Shown here: piece after piece, positions 1-10,740 of the stretch
How the letters are laid out: each line of letters opens with the position of its first letter
Position numbering within the stretch: position 1 is the first letter of the stretch
Origin: Adineta ricciae
Lineage: Eukaryota; Rotifera; Eurotatoria; Adinetida; Adinetidae
NCBI GenBank assembly: GCA_905250025.1
Contig: CAJNOJ010000032.1
Span: 481,501 to 545,500, forward strand
Reading direction: 5' to 3'
DNA length: 64,000 nucleotides
The notes under the pieces: generated by a model
The model's input: the letters and a program-made list of their open reading frames with translations, nothing else
Databases searched by the model: none
What the model was told of the DNA's origin: nothing
Made by a program: the position numbers and the translations under genes

Positions 1-1252
1 GTTTTGATCAACCGGATAGATGGCGCTATCCCATAGATATATTTCGAATGAAATCTTGAAACTGAACGTCGAACTTTTGTCATGTCTTCGCTTTCGAACA
101 CAACATTCCTTCTTCTTTCAACTGTCACACTTCTACGTATTTCTTTTTTATCTCGATAATTATATATCCCTGCTCGACTCTTCTTTAATTCTACGTTCGT
201 ACTTTGAAATCATTAACTATAAATATCCACAGAATAGACAATTACAAAGTTTCTTTTCTATCTCTAAAATATTAATGTAGTTGCTGTGTGATTCCATAAG
301 GACTATATTGACGTCTTTTACACTATATCCATGTCAAGACATGTGTTAGATGTCTGTGCTGTCAGGAAGAAAAGATTTTCTCTTGATAACACAATCATCG
401 ACTATCATGCAAGTGTAAAAGTAGCAGATTTTACTAGTATGACGAAGAAAAAAAAAGACTCTTCCTTTCTCTCCGATGATTTCGATTGAAATATGCTGTC
501 TGGAGGGGTCGTCTTAATGAATACTAACCTTTTGTCTTTATTTTCTATCTTTTTATTTTGAAAAACTTCATTTTCATGTGCTCATCATGAATTCATATCA
601 TTTCAGTCTTTGGACGTGTCAATCAAAGCCAGATCTTCATTTTTGTCCGTCTCTATGATGTTATAAATCACCTATGAAAATCGTCTGAAATGATCGTCAT
701 CAATCCAACGTGTTAGTTATTATCCATGTTTTTCTTCTCTTCGAGAGATGACTGACAGGTTGCTTCGTCTGTCGTTAGAAGCGGATCATACAGACTGAAA
801 TAATCCTCAAAGTTCGTCATGTAAATTAACATTATTAAAATAAAATGTCGTTTCGATCGCATTTCACTGATCATCAAAGAAAAAATGCACATCTAGTTTT
901 CTTTCCTCCGACATAGTCTCTTTCTCGCTCTTTTTCTCCCTCTTTCTACATTCTCGTGTCTGTCATTATGATGTTTAATTCTTCTTTAGCCGTCGTTAAT
1001 CTCGCTCTGCCATCAGATTCACCATAATAGAGTAATAAAGAGTTAGAGAGAGAGAGAAAAAAAAAGATGATGAGTAATTACAAAACTTTTTCAAGACAAA
1101 CATTCATTTGAAAGTTTAACAAAAAGAAAGTAAGTTGACAAGTTGATGTTATATATTACACTAATGAATAGTTTAGCCTATAGAAACCTTCTTTTCATGT
1201 CGTAATTTTCTTCTTCTTTTTCTTCTTCTAGATAATGTGAAAGAGTCGAATA
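1..1252. other. Intergenic, no gene recognised
   Basis: AT-rich stretch with poly-T/poly-A tracts and a short GA-rich run near 1040-1070. Open frames here have no recognisable protein character. A pyrimidine tract ending in AG at 1231 lies 21 nt before the GPCR start and looks like a splice (cis or spliced-leader) acceptor. Confidence 0.5.
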
Positions 1253-2889
1253 ATGTCTATATCATCTTTGAATATCACAATCGATGATTTGGTGATCGAT
1301 CCCGAAGTGTTGTCCGAATCGATTCGAAAATCGTTCACACGAAATCCGTTTGATTATTATGTTAATGGTATCTGCGGATTAATTGTGTGTCTTGCCGGTG
1401 TTGTCAGTAATGCACTTAACTTTTCCGTTCTTATTCGTCGAACTATGCGTCTTTCGACTTATGTTTACTTAGCCGGTTTATGTTTAAGTGATTTTACTAC
1501 GTGTCTTTTCCTTCTACCAGGTTGTATACTCAATTCCTATCCACTCCAAGTACCAGATTATGAATTACCACGGACGTATATTTACACTCGAATATTAATC
1601 ATTTCAGGTAAAGTAAATTCGTGAATAATTCATATTTTTCAATGAAGTTTATTCCAGGTGCAATTAGTACGACAGCTCGTGTTCTTAGTGTCTGGCTTTG
1701 TGCGGCATTTACCATTGATCGATGGATAAGTAAGCAGGGCGATTGTTCTTTTTATCCTCAGTCATGCGAAGCTTTATTTTATAGTGATATGTCGGCCATT
1801 TGTCGGTCCGCTCTATTGCACAATGAAAAATGCGCGGTGTGTCACTGCAATTATCTATCTGATTGGGATACTCTACGCTGTTCCGATGATGTTTGAACAC
1901 GAACCACGTGAGGACCAGACGTTAACGGAAATCCTTTTTCCGAATAGTGAAAAGCGAATTTATCGGTATACATTGAGTGATTTTGGCAAAAATTCAGTTT
2001 TCCGTTGGACTTACGTGGTCATCAATGCTCTTGGCGTGTATGTTATCCCATTAACTACTATTATCATTCTCAACCGAAAACTATTCATATCGATTCGATT
2101 GTTGGAACGACGTTCCGAAGAGTACAACGCGCCATTACCTACCAAGCAAGGTAAGAGACGCGAACTAAGAAGAACTTCTTTGCAGAATCTCTTTCAGGTG
2201 TAACTGTGATGTTATTAGCAACAACAGTTTTGCTTATTGTTTTTCGTTTGCCATCAGCTATTATATCTGTCATGTGGCTCATTAGTGCGAAGATATTTAT
2301 CAATGAGAAGCCTCCGTTTCTCCTACGAAAGTTTCATTCCATTGCCAATTTATGTGCAACATTAAATGCTGCTACGACATTCATTATGTTCATTATCTAC
2401 GGAACAAAATTTCGTTCAGAGTTCACGAGTATCTACTGCTGTTGTGTCAAGAAGACCAACCCGGAAAAGAATCTGAACGGAAATACCATCGATCCAAATA
2501 TAAAAGATATTCTTCCTAATGATAATGACGTCAACGAACAAGATCTCAACAATCAGATCAATCCTTTGCCAATCGGCCGGTTGAATCAAAACAGTCGTCA
2601 GACGAATGCTCGGCACAGTAGCAGTGCCACAGTGTCCACAACTACGGCATCCATTGCATCATTATCCTCTTTACGTCGTTTAAGAAAACAACGACGCAAT
2701 CCACGTTATTCTCTCGATCGCGAGCACGAGCTAATCACTCAACATCATCTGCACTACAATAACACGAATAAAAGTCTTCAACCACACTACGAACTCACAA
2801 TCCGTGAAGATGAATGCATTCATCCGAGCAATGAGATTGAAACCGTATCTTATGTTCATTGGTTTCGCAATTTAATCACCTGTCATTAG
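1253..2889 (+). CDS. Class A (rhodopsin-family) GPCR, neuropeptide/FMRFamide-receptor-like
   Basis: Four exons: 1253-1607, 1658-1729, 1785-2150, 2198-2889, giving 494 aa. The introns are 45-55 nt with GT-AG ends and consistent phases. Seen: seven hydrophobic segments. TM1 carries GVVSNALN (the conserved Asn). TM2 carries LCLSD. The TM3 end reads IDRWIMICRP, a DRY variant created across the second intron (DRW). TM6 reads VFRLPS instead of the usual CWxP. TM7 reads NAATTFIMFIIYG in place of NPxxY. A long intracellular tail (about 150 aa) rich in Ser/Thr/Asn follows. Known: receptors with these divergent TM6/TM7 motifs are common among invertebrate peptide GPCRs, including FMRFamide-type receptors. 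Inferred: a plasma-membrane receptor for a small neuropeptide coupling to G proteins; the ligand cannot be told from sequence. An acceptor-like site ends 21 nt before the ATG. Confidence 0.85.
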
Positions 2890-3461
2890 CATAAATCGCC
2901 GTAAGAATGGAAAGCCAAACGGCGTGTATATGTGCACATTCACCTCTTTTCATTGTTTGTCCGTTAGACTTATTACGTAGAGAGAAAAAACGCCAAACAT
3001 ATTCGATTCTATTTTTACATTAATCTTTTGCTCGAGTTAGATTCATAGATAAATGGAAATGCTAATCAAGACATGCAATAATTTGCCGCCGGTAGACCGA
3101 AATACAAGAAAACAAATCATGTTAGAGCGAATGCATTAATGTTATTAGATTGAATTTACTAAGACAAGGAACTGAAATTGTCGATCGTTTGGAGACGTGA
3201 GGCATTATAATACGCAATTTTTTTCTCAAAACACAACTCTATTTACATTCGATTGTTCTGAGTGTTTCTTTTATGTATTTTAACAGGCAAAATATTATTT
3301 TTGCTTTTTTCAACGATAGTGGTGGAAGAAAATGTGAAGTTCGCCAGCGAATGAAATAAATATAAAAAAATCATATGTTTTTTTCATTTTCAATGATTTT
3401 TCTCTTGCTGTTGTTGTTGACATCGTGACAAGTGGTGAATTAAACAAGTCTCCGCGACGAA
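2890..3461. other. Intergenic between GPCR and ART-TPR gene
   Basis: About 570 nt of AT-rich DNA with no coding signal seen. It must hold the GPCR 3' end and the promoter of the ART-TPR gene. A sharp poly-T/poly-A alternation lies at 3330-3400. Confidence 0.5.
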
Positions 3462-5336
3462 ATGAGTGTATTCAGTCGATTGTTTACTGGAATATGCTCG
3501 TCAAAGTCGAAAATCTTCGAAGCATCATCCATCGAAGATGACAATGATTGTCTTGACGAAGATGGCATCATTATTTGGTTAGAGAACGAAGATGATGGTC
3601 CTGATGTTCAGAAAAAATTGCAAGAATCACGGAGTGTATCCAGTCGAATTAAAACTTGTGCTAATGAAAAAGAATGCTTTGATATTATGATGAAATATCC
3701 CGATGAAAGAGCCTTTGTAATCATTACAGGCCGATTTGATGATGAAACGTTGTCTCGCGTACATCAATGGAAACAAGTGGATTCCATCTATCTCTATTCT
3801 AGAAACGATGAAAACAACAAGCGGAGAAGTGAGAGGTGGTTCAAAGTGAAAAACACTTCATCAGATATCTCGGCGATTAGTGAAACTGTTCGAGAAAATC
3901 TTCGACAATGTGAATACAATTCAATTCCCATCAGTCAGATGAAATCAATCGACAGCTTAACAACAACTCAGTGTTTCGACGAACAAAATGTTTCGTTTAT
4001 GAACACATTACTCCTACGACGAATTTTATTAAAAATTGATTTTGACAAGACCTCTATCAAAGAATTTGCTGACTATTACGAGAGAGAACATAAGAAGAAA
4101 TTAGAAATATATGATCAAGATCCACAAGAATCAAAGGACGATTCAAAAGAATATAAACGAATCTCAGAAGACTTGAAGAGAACTGTTGAATTCCGGAAAA
4201 CTTATAAGAAGAACAAAGCTATAAAATGGTACAGTGATGAGACTTTTATATACAAAACACTGAATCACGCGCTACGTCTGATGGATATTGGAACTCTCAT
4301 GCGATTTGGCTTTTTTTTGAAGGATCTTCATTTACAAATCGATGCATTACGAATCGAACAGTACAAAAAAGGACGATTTCCAAAACTGTTTGAAGTCTAT
4401 CGTGGTCAACAGTTATCAAAAGATTCACTCGATCGATTGAAAAAGACGCCAAATGAATATCTTTCATTCAATAATTTTCTATCGACCAGTTTACAACGTA
4501 AGACAGCTATAGACTTCTCCAAATCTGCAGCAAATCCCGACTTACCCCGTGTTTTGTTCATTATGCAGATTGATCCAACAATTGACTCAGCCCCATTTGC
4601 CGCTGTTGATGATATTAGTGCATGTGACGGCGAAGAAGAGGTTCTCTTCTCAATGCATACCGTTTTTCGTATTCAAAGTGTCAAAGCACCGAATGCGAAC
4701 AATGATTATTGGGAAATTCACTTAGAACTAGTCGATACGTGGGATCATAAACTGAATCAACTAATACAATTTTCTGACGAAGAAAATCAGGGACTTTCCT
4801 TGTGGGATAATCTCGGCCGATTTTTTATCATGACTAACAAGTTGAACAAAGCGGAAAAACTTTACAAGTTTCTTTTGAGAAGAGCACCAACTAAACGTGA
4901 AGAAGCCAATTGCTACAATCAACTCGGTCAGATCAAAGATCAACTATGTGAATATGATGCAGCAATGACATATTTAGAACGGTGTCTCAATATTCTAAGG
5001 TTAACTGGTCACGAAAATCCAGCTGATTTAGCGAGTTGCTACACGAATATCGGTGCTGTCCACGCTCACACACGTGATTATGAAAATGCATTTAAATATC
5101 ATCAAGCGGCATTGAAGATTCGCCTCGAAGCTCAATGTCCAGATCAAGTTGATCTTGCTAGTTGTTATTATAATATGGGTTTTATATGCAAAGACATGGG
5201 TGACTATACCAAAGCACAAATACATTTCGAAAAAGCACTGATTCTTCGAAGGAAATATTTGCCGAACAATCATCCTCATATATCTGAAGTTGAAGAGCAA
5301 CTGTTATCCGTCCGTAATCCATTAGGCGTACAGTGA
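3462..5336 (+). CDS. ADP-ribosyltransferase (ART, R-S-E type) with C-terminal TPR repeats
   Basis: Single exon, 624 aa. N-terminal about 260 aa: acidic then charged, of unknown fold. ART domain at about 250-415: YRGQ gives the conserved Arg at 314, NFLSTS gives the STS motif at 341-343, and DGEEEVLF gives the ExE pair at 391/393. This is the R-S-E signature of arginine-specific NAD+:protein mono-ADP-ribosyltransferases. C-terminal 440-615: about four TPR units (repeating ASCYxNxG / KAxxxxEKAL patterns) resembling kinesin-light-chain TPRs, probably for protein binding. No signal peptide or membrane segment, so cytosolic. Known: ART-TPR proteins are expanded in bdelloid rotifers. Inferred: it modifies arginine on a TPR-recruited partner; the target is unknown. 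Polyadenylation-like AATAAA lies at about 5390. The active-site residues are intact, so it is probably catalytic. Confidence 0.9.
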   Translation: MSVFSRLFTGICSSKSKIFEASSIEDDNDCLDEDGIIIWLENEDDGPDVQKKLQESRSVSSRIKTCANEKECFDIMMKYPDERAFVIITGRFDDETLSRVHQWKQVDSIYLYSRNDENNKRRSERWFKVKNTSSDISAISETVRENLRQCEYNSIPISQMKSIDSLTTTQCFDEQNVSFMNTLLLRRILLKIDFDKTSIKEFADYYEREHKKKLEIYDQDPQESKDDSKEYKRISEDLKRTVEFRKTYKKNKAIKWYSDETFIYKTLNHALRLMDIGTLMRFGFFLKDLHLQIDALRIEQYKKGRFPKLFEVYRGQQLSKDSLDRLKKTPNEYLSFNNFLSTSLQRKTAIDFSKSAANPDLPRVLFIMQIDPTIDSAPFAAVDDISACDGEEEVLFSMHTVFRIQSVKAPNANNDYWEIHLELVDTWDHKLNQLIQFSDEENQGLSLWDNLGRFFIMTNKLNKAEKLYKFLLRRAPTKREEANCYNQLGQIKDQLCEYDAAMTYLERCLNILRLTGHENPADLASCYTNIGAVHAHTRDYENAFKYHQAALKIRLEAQCPDQVDLASCYYNMGFICKDMGDYTKAQIHFEKALILRRKYLPNNHPHISEVEEQLLSVRNPLGVQ

Positions 5337-5501
5337 GAAATAAACAATGCGTCGTGATTCATGCACTGTTTTCTTACATATATTAAGTAATAAAATAAAG
5401 CGCGAAACAAGAAGAGATATTGTTTTTATTTCGTTAATTTCGAAGCTATTTGTCAAAAAATATGTAATTGAAACGAATGTGTATTATTTTCATAGAATCT
5501 G

Positions 5502-6842
5502 ATGTATACAACATCAACACTGAGAACTAATTCAATTGCGGAAAATTGTCGGTCGATTTTAAGACAACGTTGTCGGAATCAAAGCGATGGATTCTATAAC
5601 TTCTCTCAACAGTACGTGAATCTCTGTAAGCATTTTTCTCGATTTCACTGGGCTCTAGCTTCAAAAATTCGTCCTTCCTATTACGATACAACATAAACAC
5701 ACTCTTCTACATTTAGGAATCGTTCATATAACGTACCGAAGTCTTGTTATAACATTCCGATTCGAGTTCCATCGCAAAACCGATGCTTTGATCAACAGCC
5801 GTATCGTTGTGATATAGCTTTAAATGACAGCTGCATCAACGGAAATCTTGCCCCAATGCAACCAGTTTTGAATAAGCAAACCAGTCATATTCAATACTTG
5901 TCAATTCCATCGGCAGATTGCATTCAAATGATGACTAATTCTATTCTATGTCAAATACGTTGTAAAGTACCCGAAGAAGATGCGCGTTTACTTTGCTACT
6001 GTCTTCCATCGTTGATTCGACAGATTATGTGCAAAAGTCCATGGTTGACACCGAATGATGTCATTCAATGGTTGACTGCGGATATTCTAGTAATTTGAAA
6101 ACGTCGAATCGATTCAGACTTTCATTCTTTGTTTCTACTTGAAGAAAGAAACTATGATCGACACTGGGGACAATCAGATCGACGAACCGATGCATTCGCA
6201 TCAACAGCAGAAAATAGATCGCGTTTCGAACAACTCACCCGATAGTTTATCTTCCTATCAAGGTCGACATTCTCAAGAATCGATTGGATCCGAGTCAAAT
6301 TTTGATTCACCGATGACTAATCATACGGATCGACAAGTGAAAGGTTTTCGTCATGAATCTCGAGAACTACAGTCGAGAAAACGAATCAACAATGCTCGTT
6401 CTTCATCAACACATTCCTATCAGAGTCAATATCCAAATGATGATTCGCTATCCAATGATTCTAAACTTTCAACAAAAGAGAGAAGAAGTCCTTCGTTGAA
6501 CAAGAAGACTCCCGCTCACGATGATGAACGAAGTTTTTCATCACGTAAGACAAATATTTTCCTTAGAAAATCATCAATCGACTTGCATGTCGATTAGATT
6601 CGATTCGTTCGACAAATTCAAAGAATAATATCGAAGAAAGCCGTGTTCAACCGAAAACATCCGCGAGCCCGTCATCACGGATTCGTCTAGACTTTCCGGG
6701 CAAAAAGGATGCGAATGCAGTTCGTGACGTCGAAAAATGTTTGGCTTTTTACGAAAAAATCCGTGGTTATTTTGATGACGACGTTGCTGCAATGCTTTTG
6801 AGATGTTGTTTGTGCTATGGTCATTGTTCCGGGAATACGTGA
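5502..6842 (+). CDS. Unrecognised four-exon gene, Cys-rich ends and Ser-rich disordered middle
   Basis: Modelled as 5502-5611, 5717-6089, 6145-6544, 6598-6842 (375 aa). The phases agree throughout, and the last two introns are 55 and 53 nt; the first is longer (105 nt). I do not recognise a family. Seen: residues 1-165 have many Cys, including a segment with CQIRCKV and LLCYCLP followed by helical sequence. The middle (about 165-300) is Ser/Asn/Gln/Arg-rich and probably disordered. The last about 45 residues form a short helical Cys cluster (LLRCCLCYGHC). No signal peptide or TM. An acceptor-like AG at 5495 lies 6 nt before the ATG. An alternative is two genes, the second starting at ATG 6154; the matching phase across the 55-nt intron favours one gene. 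Confidence 0.6.
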
Positions 6843-7380
6843 AGCAGCAAAAACATACACACAAATGTTTTTCTCTTTATAGTCAACTGCCAATTTACTC
6901 TCGGTTATTAAGTAAATAAATAGAAGACAAAAATAACCGATGATAATCATTTAAATGTCAGTCGATTAGTCATGCGTTTTTGCGCTGTCCTTGAAAATAG
7001 ATCTTTAGCCGTGAAATTGTCGAAAATAGGTATGAATGGACGAGGTTTCGGATACTTTGTTTACGATATTTGTAACTTTTGGATTGACCAGTCTTTTTCG
7101 CTGACAAAGAGGTGTGTTTGTTCGGCAGTTCGCGGATTAGTTGTATATGACGTGTTGTTAGTAACGAAAAGAAAGAGAAAGAAAGCATGATCGTTTTCGA
7201 TTTTTATATAAATCGAAACTGATGTTATTGTTATTATTACCGTTGCAACTGTTACTTAAACATGAAAAACAGTTTCAATGATTCGATCGTCTTTTCTCTC
7301 TTCTTCGGATTTCGAACGTGAGAACAGAGAACACAGAGAAAAATAAAAACATATCAAAGAAATTATTTCGAAGGTGAAAC
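6843..7380. other. Intergenic, no gene recognised
   Basis: About 540 nt with overlapping open frames on both strands around 6970-7190. Neither frame resembles a protein. It probably holds the 3' end of the preceding gene and the promoter of the Pro/Tyr-rich gene. Confidence 0.45.
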
Positions 7381-8799
7381 ATGCAACTGAATCCTGCACA
7401 ACTTAGTCGAGTGCCTATCGATCCAACCCAACCATATTATTATGATCCATCTGCACCCTATCGTGCTCTGCTTAAACCACAGCCTCCTTCTCCCCGTACC
7501 ACGGTAGTTACCGAGGTGCCACCCAGTAATCCGTATCCAACTAATCGTACTCCACCACAAGTCGTACCAACTGGAATGAATACACCACAAACAAATAAAT
7601 CTCGTATACCAGAATACTACTATGTAGATAATGCGGGACCAAATAGTCACCCTTTAACTCAATCAAACTATGCAGAACCTTTCGATACATATCGCGATAA
7701 CACTGATCCTTATTTACAGCCAGTACCTGCTGCTACAAATACAAGTACCACAGGTTCATTTTATCCATACGTACCACCGACATCAGTCAATAATTCGACG
7801 TTCAATCCTGCTCAACCGGTATACACTCAACCAACATCTAACACTATGGTGGGGCCGTACACTACCACATATGTTCAACCACTATCTAATACTATGGTGG
7901 GACCTTACACTACCGCATATGTTCAACCACTATCTAATACTATGGCGGGACCTTACACTACCGCATATGTTCAACCACCAGTCAATAGCTTACCCCCTTT
8001 AGAGCGTGTTCAATTAGTGCCAACTCAACCAGTGACCGCCGTATCATATCCTAATTTATATACGGCCCCTCAAGTAGATCGTAGTGCACCTGTACCGAAA
8101 CTTCCAACATCTGATGTCCTCAACTCACACCAAAAAGATAGTAACTTAAGTCGTGTGGAAGTATTTCATTTTACTCCAAAGAAAAAAACACCACCACCGG
8201 CAGCACCTGTTGGAGTCTATGCTGTACAACCGGCAACTCAATATTATACCTATCCATACAGCACAGTGGCAACATCAACTTTACCGCATGATAACTCATT
8301 TGTCTTACAACAACCACACCCGGAATCACTGGATTACACAAATTACCCGTATCAATATTACGATTATCAACCGTATACTTATCCTCAGTATTCATACGAT
8401 CATTCGGGATACATTCATCCTTATCATAACTATCCCAATTATAGTTATCCGCCGTACAACTATCCGTATCCATCCGAATCGACGCGCTTGCCTCCATTGA
8501 AAAAGGAAGCACGTGGATCTCAAACTGACAAACTCCAAACAGCAAATCGTGCCATTTCACCTATGAATTCCCATTCCACTCCGTTCGACAAAACCAAATT
8601 TCCAGCTGTTCATCAAAGAGTTTTACTCGAAGAACGACTTCCTCTACTACCAAATAACACACACAATACACACCATCCTCATCTTCGGTCAGATGCGCAC
8701 TATCTTAGGAGTGTTTATTCGACGCCTTTGCCTGATTGTCGTTGTATACATTGTCAACGAGAACGAGCGAAAGTTCTAAACTACACTGAGGCTGATTAG
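7381..8799 (+). CDS. Pro/Tyr/Thr-rich low-complexity protein with three tandem 16-aa repeats
   Basis: Single exon, 472 aa. Seen: nearly the whole protein is rich in Pro, Tyr, Thr, Ser, Asn and Gln. Three consecutive copies of a 16-residue unit of the form PLSNTMVGPYTTAYVQ lie near residues 150-198. A Tyr-Pro block (repeated YPY, YNYP, YSYP) lies near 320-365. The C-terminus has a small cluster of Cys and basic residues, DCRCIHCQRERAK. No signal peptide, no membrane segment, no recognisable domain. Such Pro/Tyr-rich composition is seen in scaffold, structural and phase-separating proteins, but nothing here fixes a function. The coding potential is supported by one uninterrupted frame with wobble-position differences between repeat copies that keep the amino acids. 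Confidence 0.7.
   Translation: MQLNPAQLSRVPIDPTQPYYYDPSAPYRALLKPQPPSPRTTVVTEVPPSNPYPTNRTPPQVVPTGMNTPQTNKSRIPEYYYVDNAGPNSHPLTQSNYAEPFDTYRDNTDPYLQPVPAATNTSTTGSFYPYVPPTSVNNSTFNPAQPVYTQPTSNTMVGPYTTTYVQPLSNTMVGPYTTAYVQPLSNTMAGPYTTAYVQPPVNSLPPLERVQLVPTQPVTAVSYPNLYTAPQVDRSAPVPKLPTSDVLNSHQKDSNLSRVEVFHFTPKKKTPPPAAPVGVYAVQPATQYYTYPYSTVATSTLPHDNSFVLQQPHPESLDYTNYPYQYYDYQPYTYPQYSYDHSGYIHPYHNYPNYSYPPYNYPYPSESTRLPPLKKEARGSQTDKLQTANRAISPMNSHSTPFDKTKFPAVHQRVLLEERLPLLPNNTHNTHHPHLRSDAHYLRSVYSTPLPDCRCIHCQRERAKVLNYTEAD
7831..7974 (+). repeat. 48-nt coding minisatellite, three copies
   Basis: Three head-to-tail 48-nt units inside the Pro/Tyr-rich gene, each encoding 16 residues around SNTMVGPYTT. Copies differ at a few positions (TGGTGGGGCC / TGGTGGGACC / TGGCGGGACC), some silent. 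Probably a recent slippage or unequal-exchange product. Confidence 0.85.
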
Positions 8800-9304
8800 A
8801 GAAAAGATGTCTGTGACTTTATTTATGAAATTTTTTGTTTTCTTCTCTTATTTATACCAATGAGCAAAACAAATGTTTTATTTCGAAATTTTTCGTATCT
8901 TTTTACACAAAAGCATTTCTCAGATGTTTCTGTTGACTATCAGTACATACAAGATTAGAGATAAGCTCCATTATTAACGTGATATGTGGTGCTTGTTTCA
9001 ATACTATAAACTGGCAATAATCTAAAAAAATTTCAAATTTTCAATATTGTGTAGGCGATTGTTTATCGAGCTATCCTGATCACTTTGCTTTTTAAAAATA
9101 TGCATGCATATATATACACATGAGAAACCAGCCAGATGGTAGCCCACATATGTCGTTTTGTCCACCTTTATACATCTATAAAAGAGAAGAAACAAAAACG
9201 AAATCAATTCATTCTTTTCGCCAAATATTAAACGAAAGGTATGATAAGTGTGAATATAAATTTTGTGATTCGATTTTTACTAAATGATTTCATTTTCAAG
9301 AAAT
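8800..9304 (+). promoter_or_regulatory. Promoter and 5' UTR intron of the tandem-exon secreted gene
   Basis: The stretch holds a TATA box (TATAAAAG at 9177-9184). A likely 5' UTR intron at 9239-9300 (GTATGATAAG to TTTTCAAG) follows, ending 4 nt before the chosen ATG at 9305. This arrangement explains why the in-frame upstream ATG at 9284, inside the intron, should not be the start. Core TATA elements are not obvious at most other genes of the window. Confidence 0.6.
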
Positions 9305-10740
9305 ATGCATTCCCAATTGGTTATTGTTCTTCTCGTTGGTCTTGCTGCATCGTCATATGCTCTTGATCTTTCCCACGCTGACAAACGTTCACCTATTGAT
9401 GAACCACGTCTCTTTAGCTTTCTTACCGACTTCTACGCCACAGTTGTTTATCCACCACTCAACCACGTCGTCACTAGTAAGTATTATTCGTACTGAGTAT
9501 GAGCTGAAATGTTCACTATTTTATCGGCTTGTAGACTTAGCTCTTTTGGGTGCTCAAGTTTTAGCCGGTATCTCTGAAAACGGTATTCCAGCTCCTGGTG
9601 GTCGCACATTACACCTATCTGACGCTCAACTTCGTGGTTTCTTTGATGACTTATGGAACAATGCTCTCCGACCACAACTCGAAAGCACCCTTTCAAGTAA
9701 ATACAGATCTTCTTGTAACGAACAGAACTTGTTAAAAAAATAATAACTTCTCTTTAGGCGTTTCACTTATGGCTGCTCAAGTTCTCGCTGGTTTAGGAAC
9801 CAATGGTGTCAATCTCGGTAAACGCGATTTAACTGAAGCTGAAATGCGCGGTTTCCTCGATTCCCTCACTGATGCTTTCAGCAATGTTTTCACCAACGTC
9901 CTCCAAAAACCATTAGAAAACGCTCTTTCAAGTAACACATTGTAAAGTTCAATCGTTGCAATTCAAGATGAGGTTATTTTAGGTGGTGCCTTAATGTTAG
10001 CTCAAGTTCTCGCTGGTATGGGTACCAATGGTGTCAATCTCGGCAAACGCGATTTAACTGAAGCTGAAATGCGCGGTTTCCTCGATTCCCTCACTGATGC
10101 TTTCAGCAATGTTTTCACCAACGTCCTCCAAAAACCATTAGAAAACGCTCTTTCAAGTAACATATTCATACCATCTGTGGATTTTAATATGATTGAAATG
10201 TTCATTTCAGGCGGTGCTTTAATGTTAGCTCAAGTTCTCGCTGGTATGGGTACCAATGGTGTCAGCCTTGGCAAACGCGATTTAAGCGAACTCGCTGGTC
10301 GTGCTGATGAACTCCGTGGCTTCTTCGACAGTTTAGGTCAAGGTCTCTTGAACGGTTTACAATCAGTTTGGACAAATGTTCTTCAAAATCCCCTTGAACA
10401 AGCTCTTCAAAGTTAGTTAATTTATTTTCTCATTTTCATCATTGCTCCAGCACTTTTTTTGTAGGTAGCGCTCTCATGGCTGCTCAAGTTCTCGCTGGTT
10501 TAGGTACCAATGGTGTCAACCTTGGCAAACGTGAAGCTCGCGGTGTCTTCAGTGATCTTTTTGCTCATGCTACCAACCTCGTTCAAACTCAAGTTAAACC
10601 AATTGTTGAAAATGCTCTTAGCAGTATGTGTTCATTTCAATGAATATCAGCAAACATGATTTTAATTTCTTTTAGACACTGCTATCCATCTTGCCGGTGT
10701 TTTAGCTAACTTCTCGCAAAACGGAATCGGTCGTCGTTAA
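9305..10740 (+). CDS. Secreted repeat protein built of tandemly duplicated exons; possible multi-peptide precursor
   Basis: Seven exons: 9305-9476, 9535-9696, 9758-9931, 9983-10156, 10211-10411, 10465-10623, 10676-10740 (368 aa). Every intron is phase 1 and splits a Ser/Asn codon, so each internal exon is an exchangeable module. Seen: a signal peptide (MHSQLVIVLLVGLAASSYA), then ADKR, then modules of 53-67 aa. Each module has AQVLAGxGTNGVNLGKR followed by an amphipathic helix ending in ALSS. The last exon ends in NGIGRR-stop. No Cys. GKR/GRR are classic amidation plus dibasic cleavage sites. Family not recognised. Inferred: a prohormone-like precursor cut into about five amidated helical peptides of roughly 55-170 aa, or else an uncleaved helical-repeat secreted protein. 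Codons are C/T-ending and regular, suggesting high expression. AATAAA lies near 10793. Confidence 0.8.
9758..10411 (+). repeat. Tandem exon duplication (exons 3-5 of the secreted gene)
   Basis: Exons 3 and 4 are identical over more than 100 nt (about 9823-9935 matching about 10048-10160), including the splice donor. Their 5' thirds and introns differ. Exon 5 starts like exon 4 but then diverges and is longer. This pattern fits recent duplication or gene conversion of part of a module. Confidence 0.85.

Noticed and set aside
6970-7190. Two mirror 72-codon frames on opposite strands
   Set aside because: Mirror-image frames over the same bases are typical by-products of base composition.
9284-9304. 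Upstream in-frame ATG of the secreted repeat gene
   Set aside because: It falls inside a likely 5' UTR intron (9239-9300); the ATG at 9305 begins a clean signal peptide.
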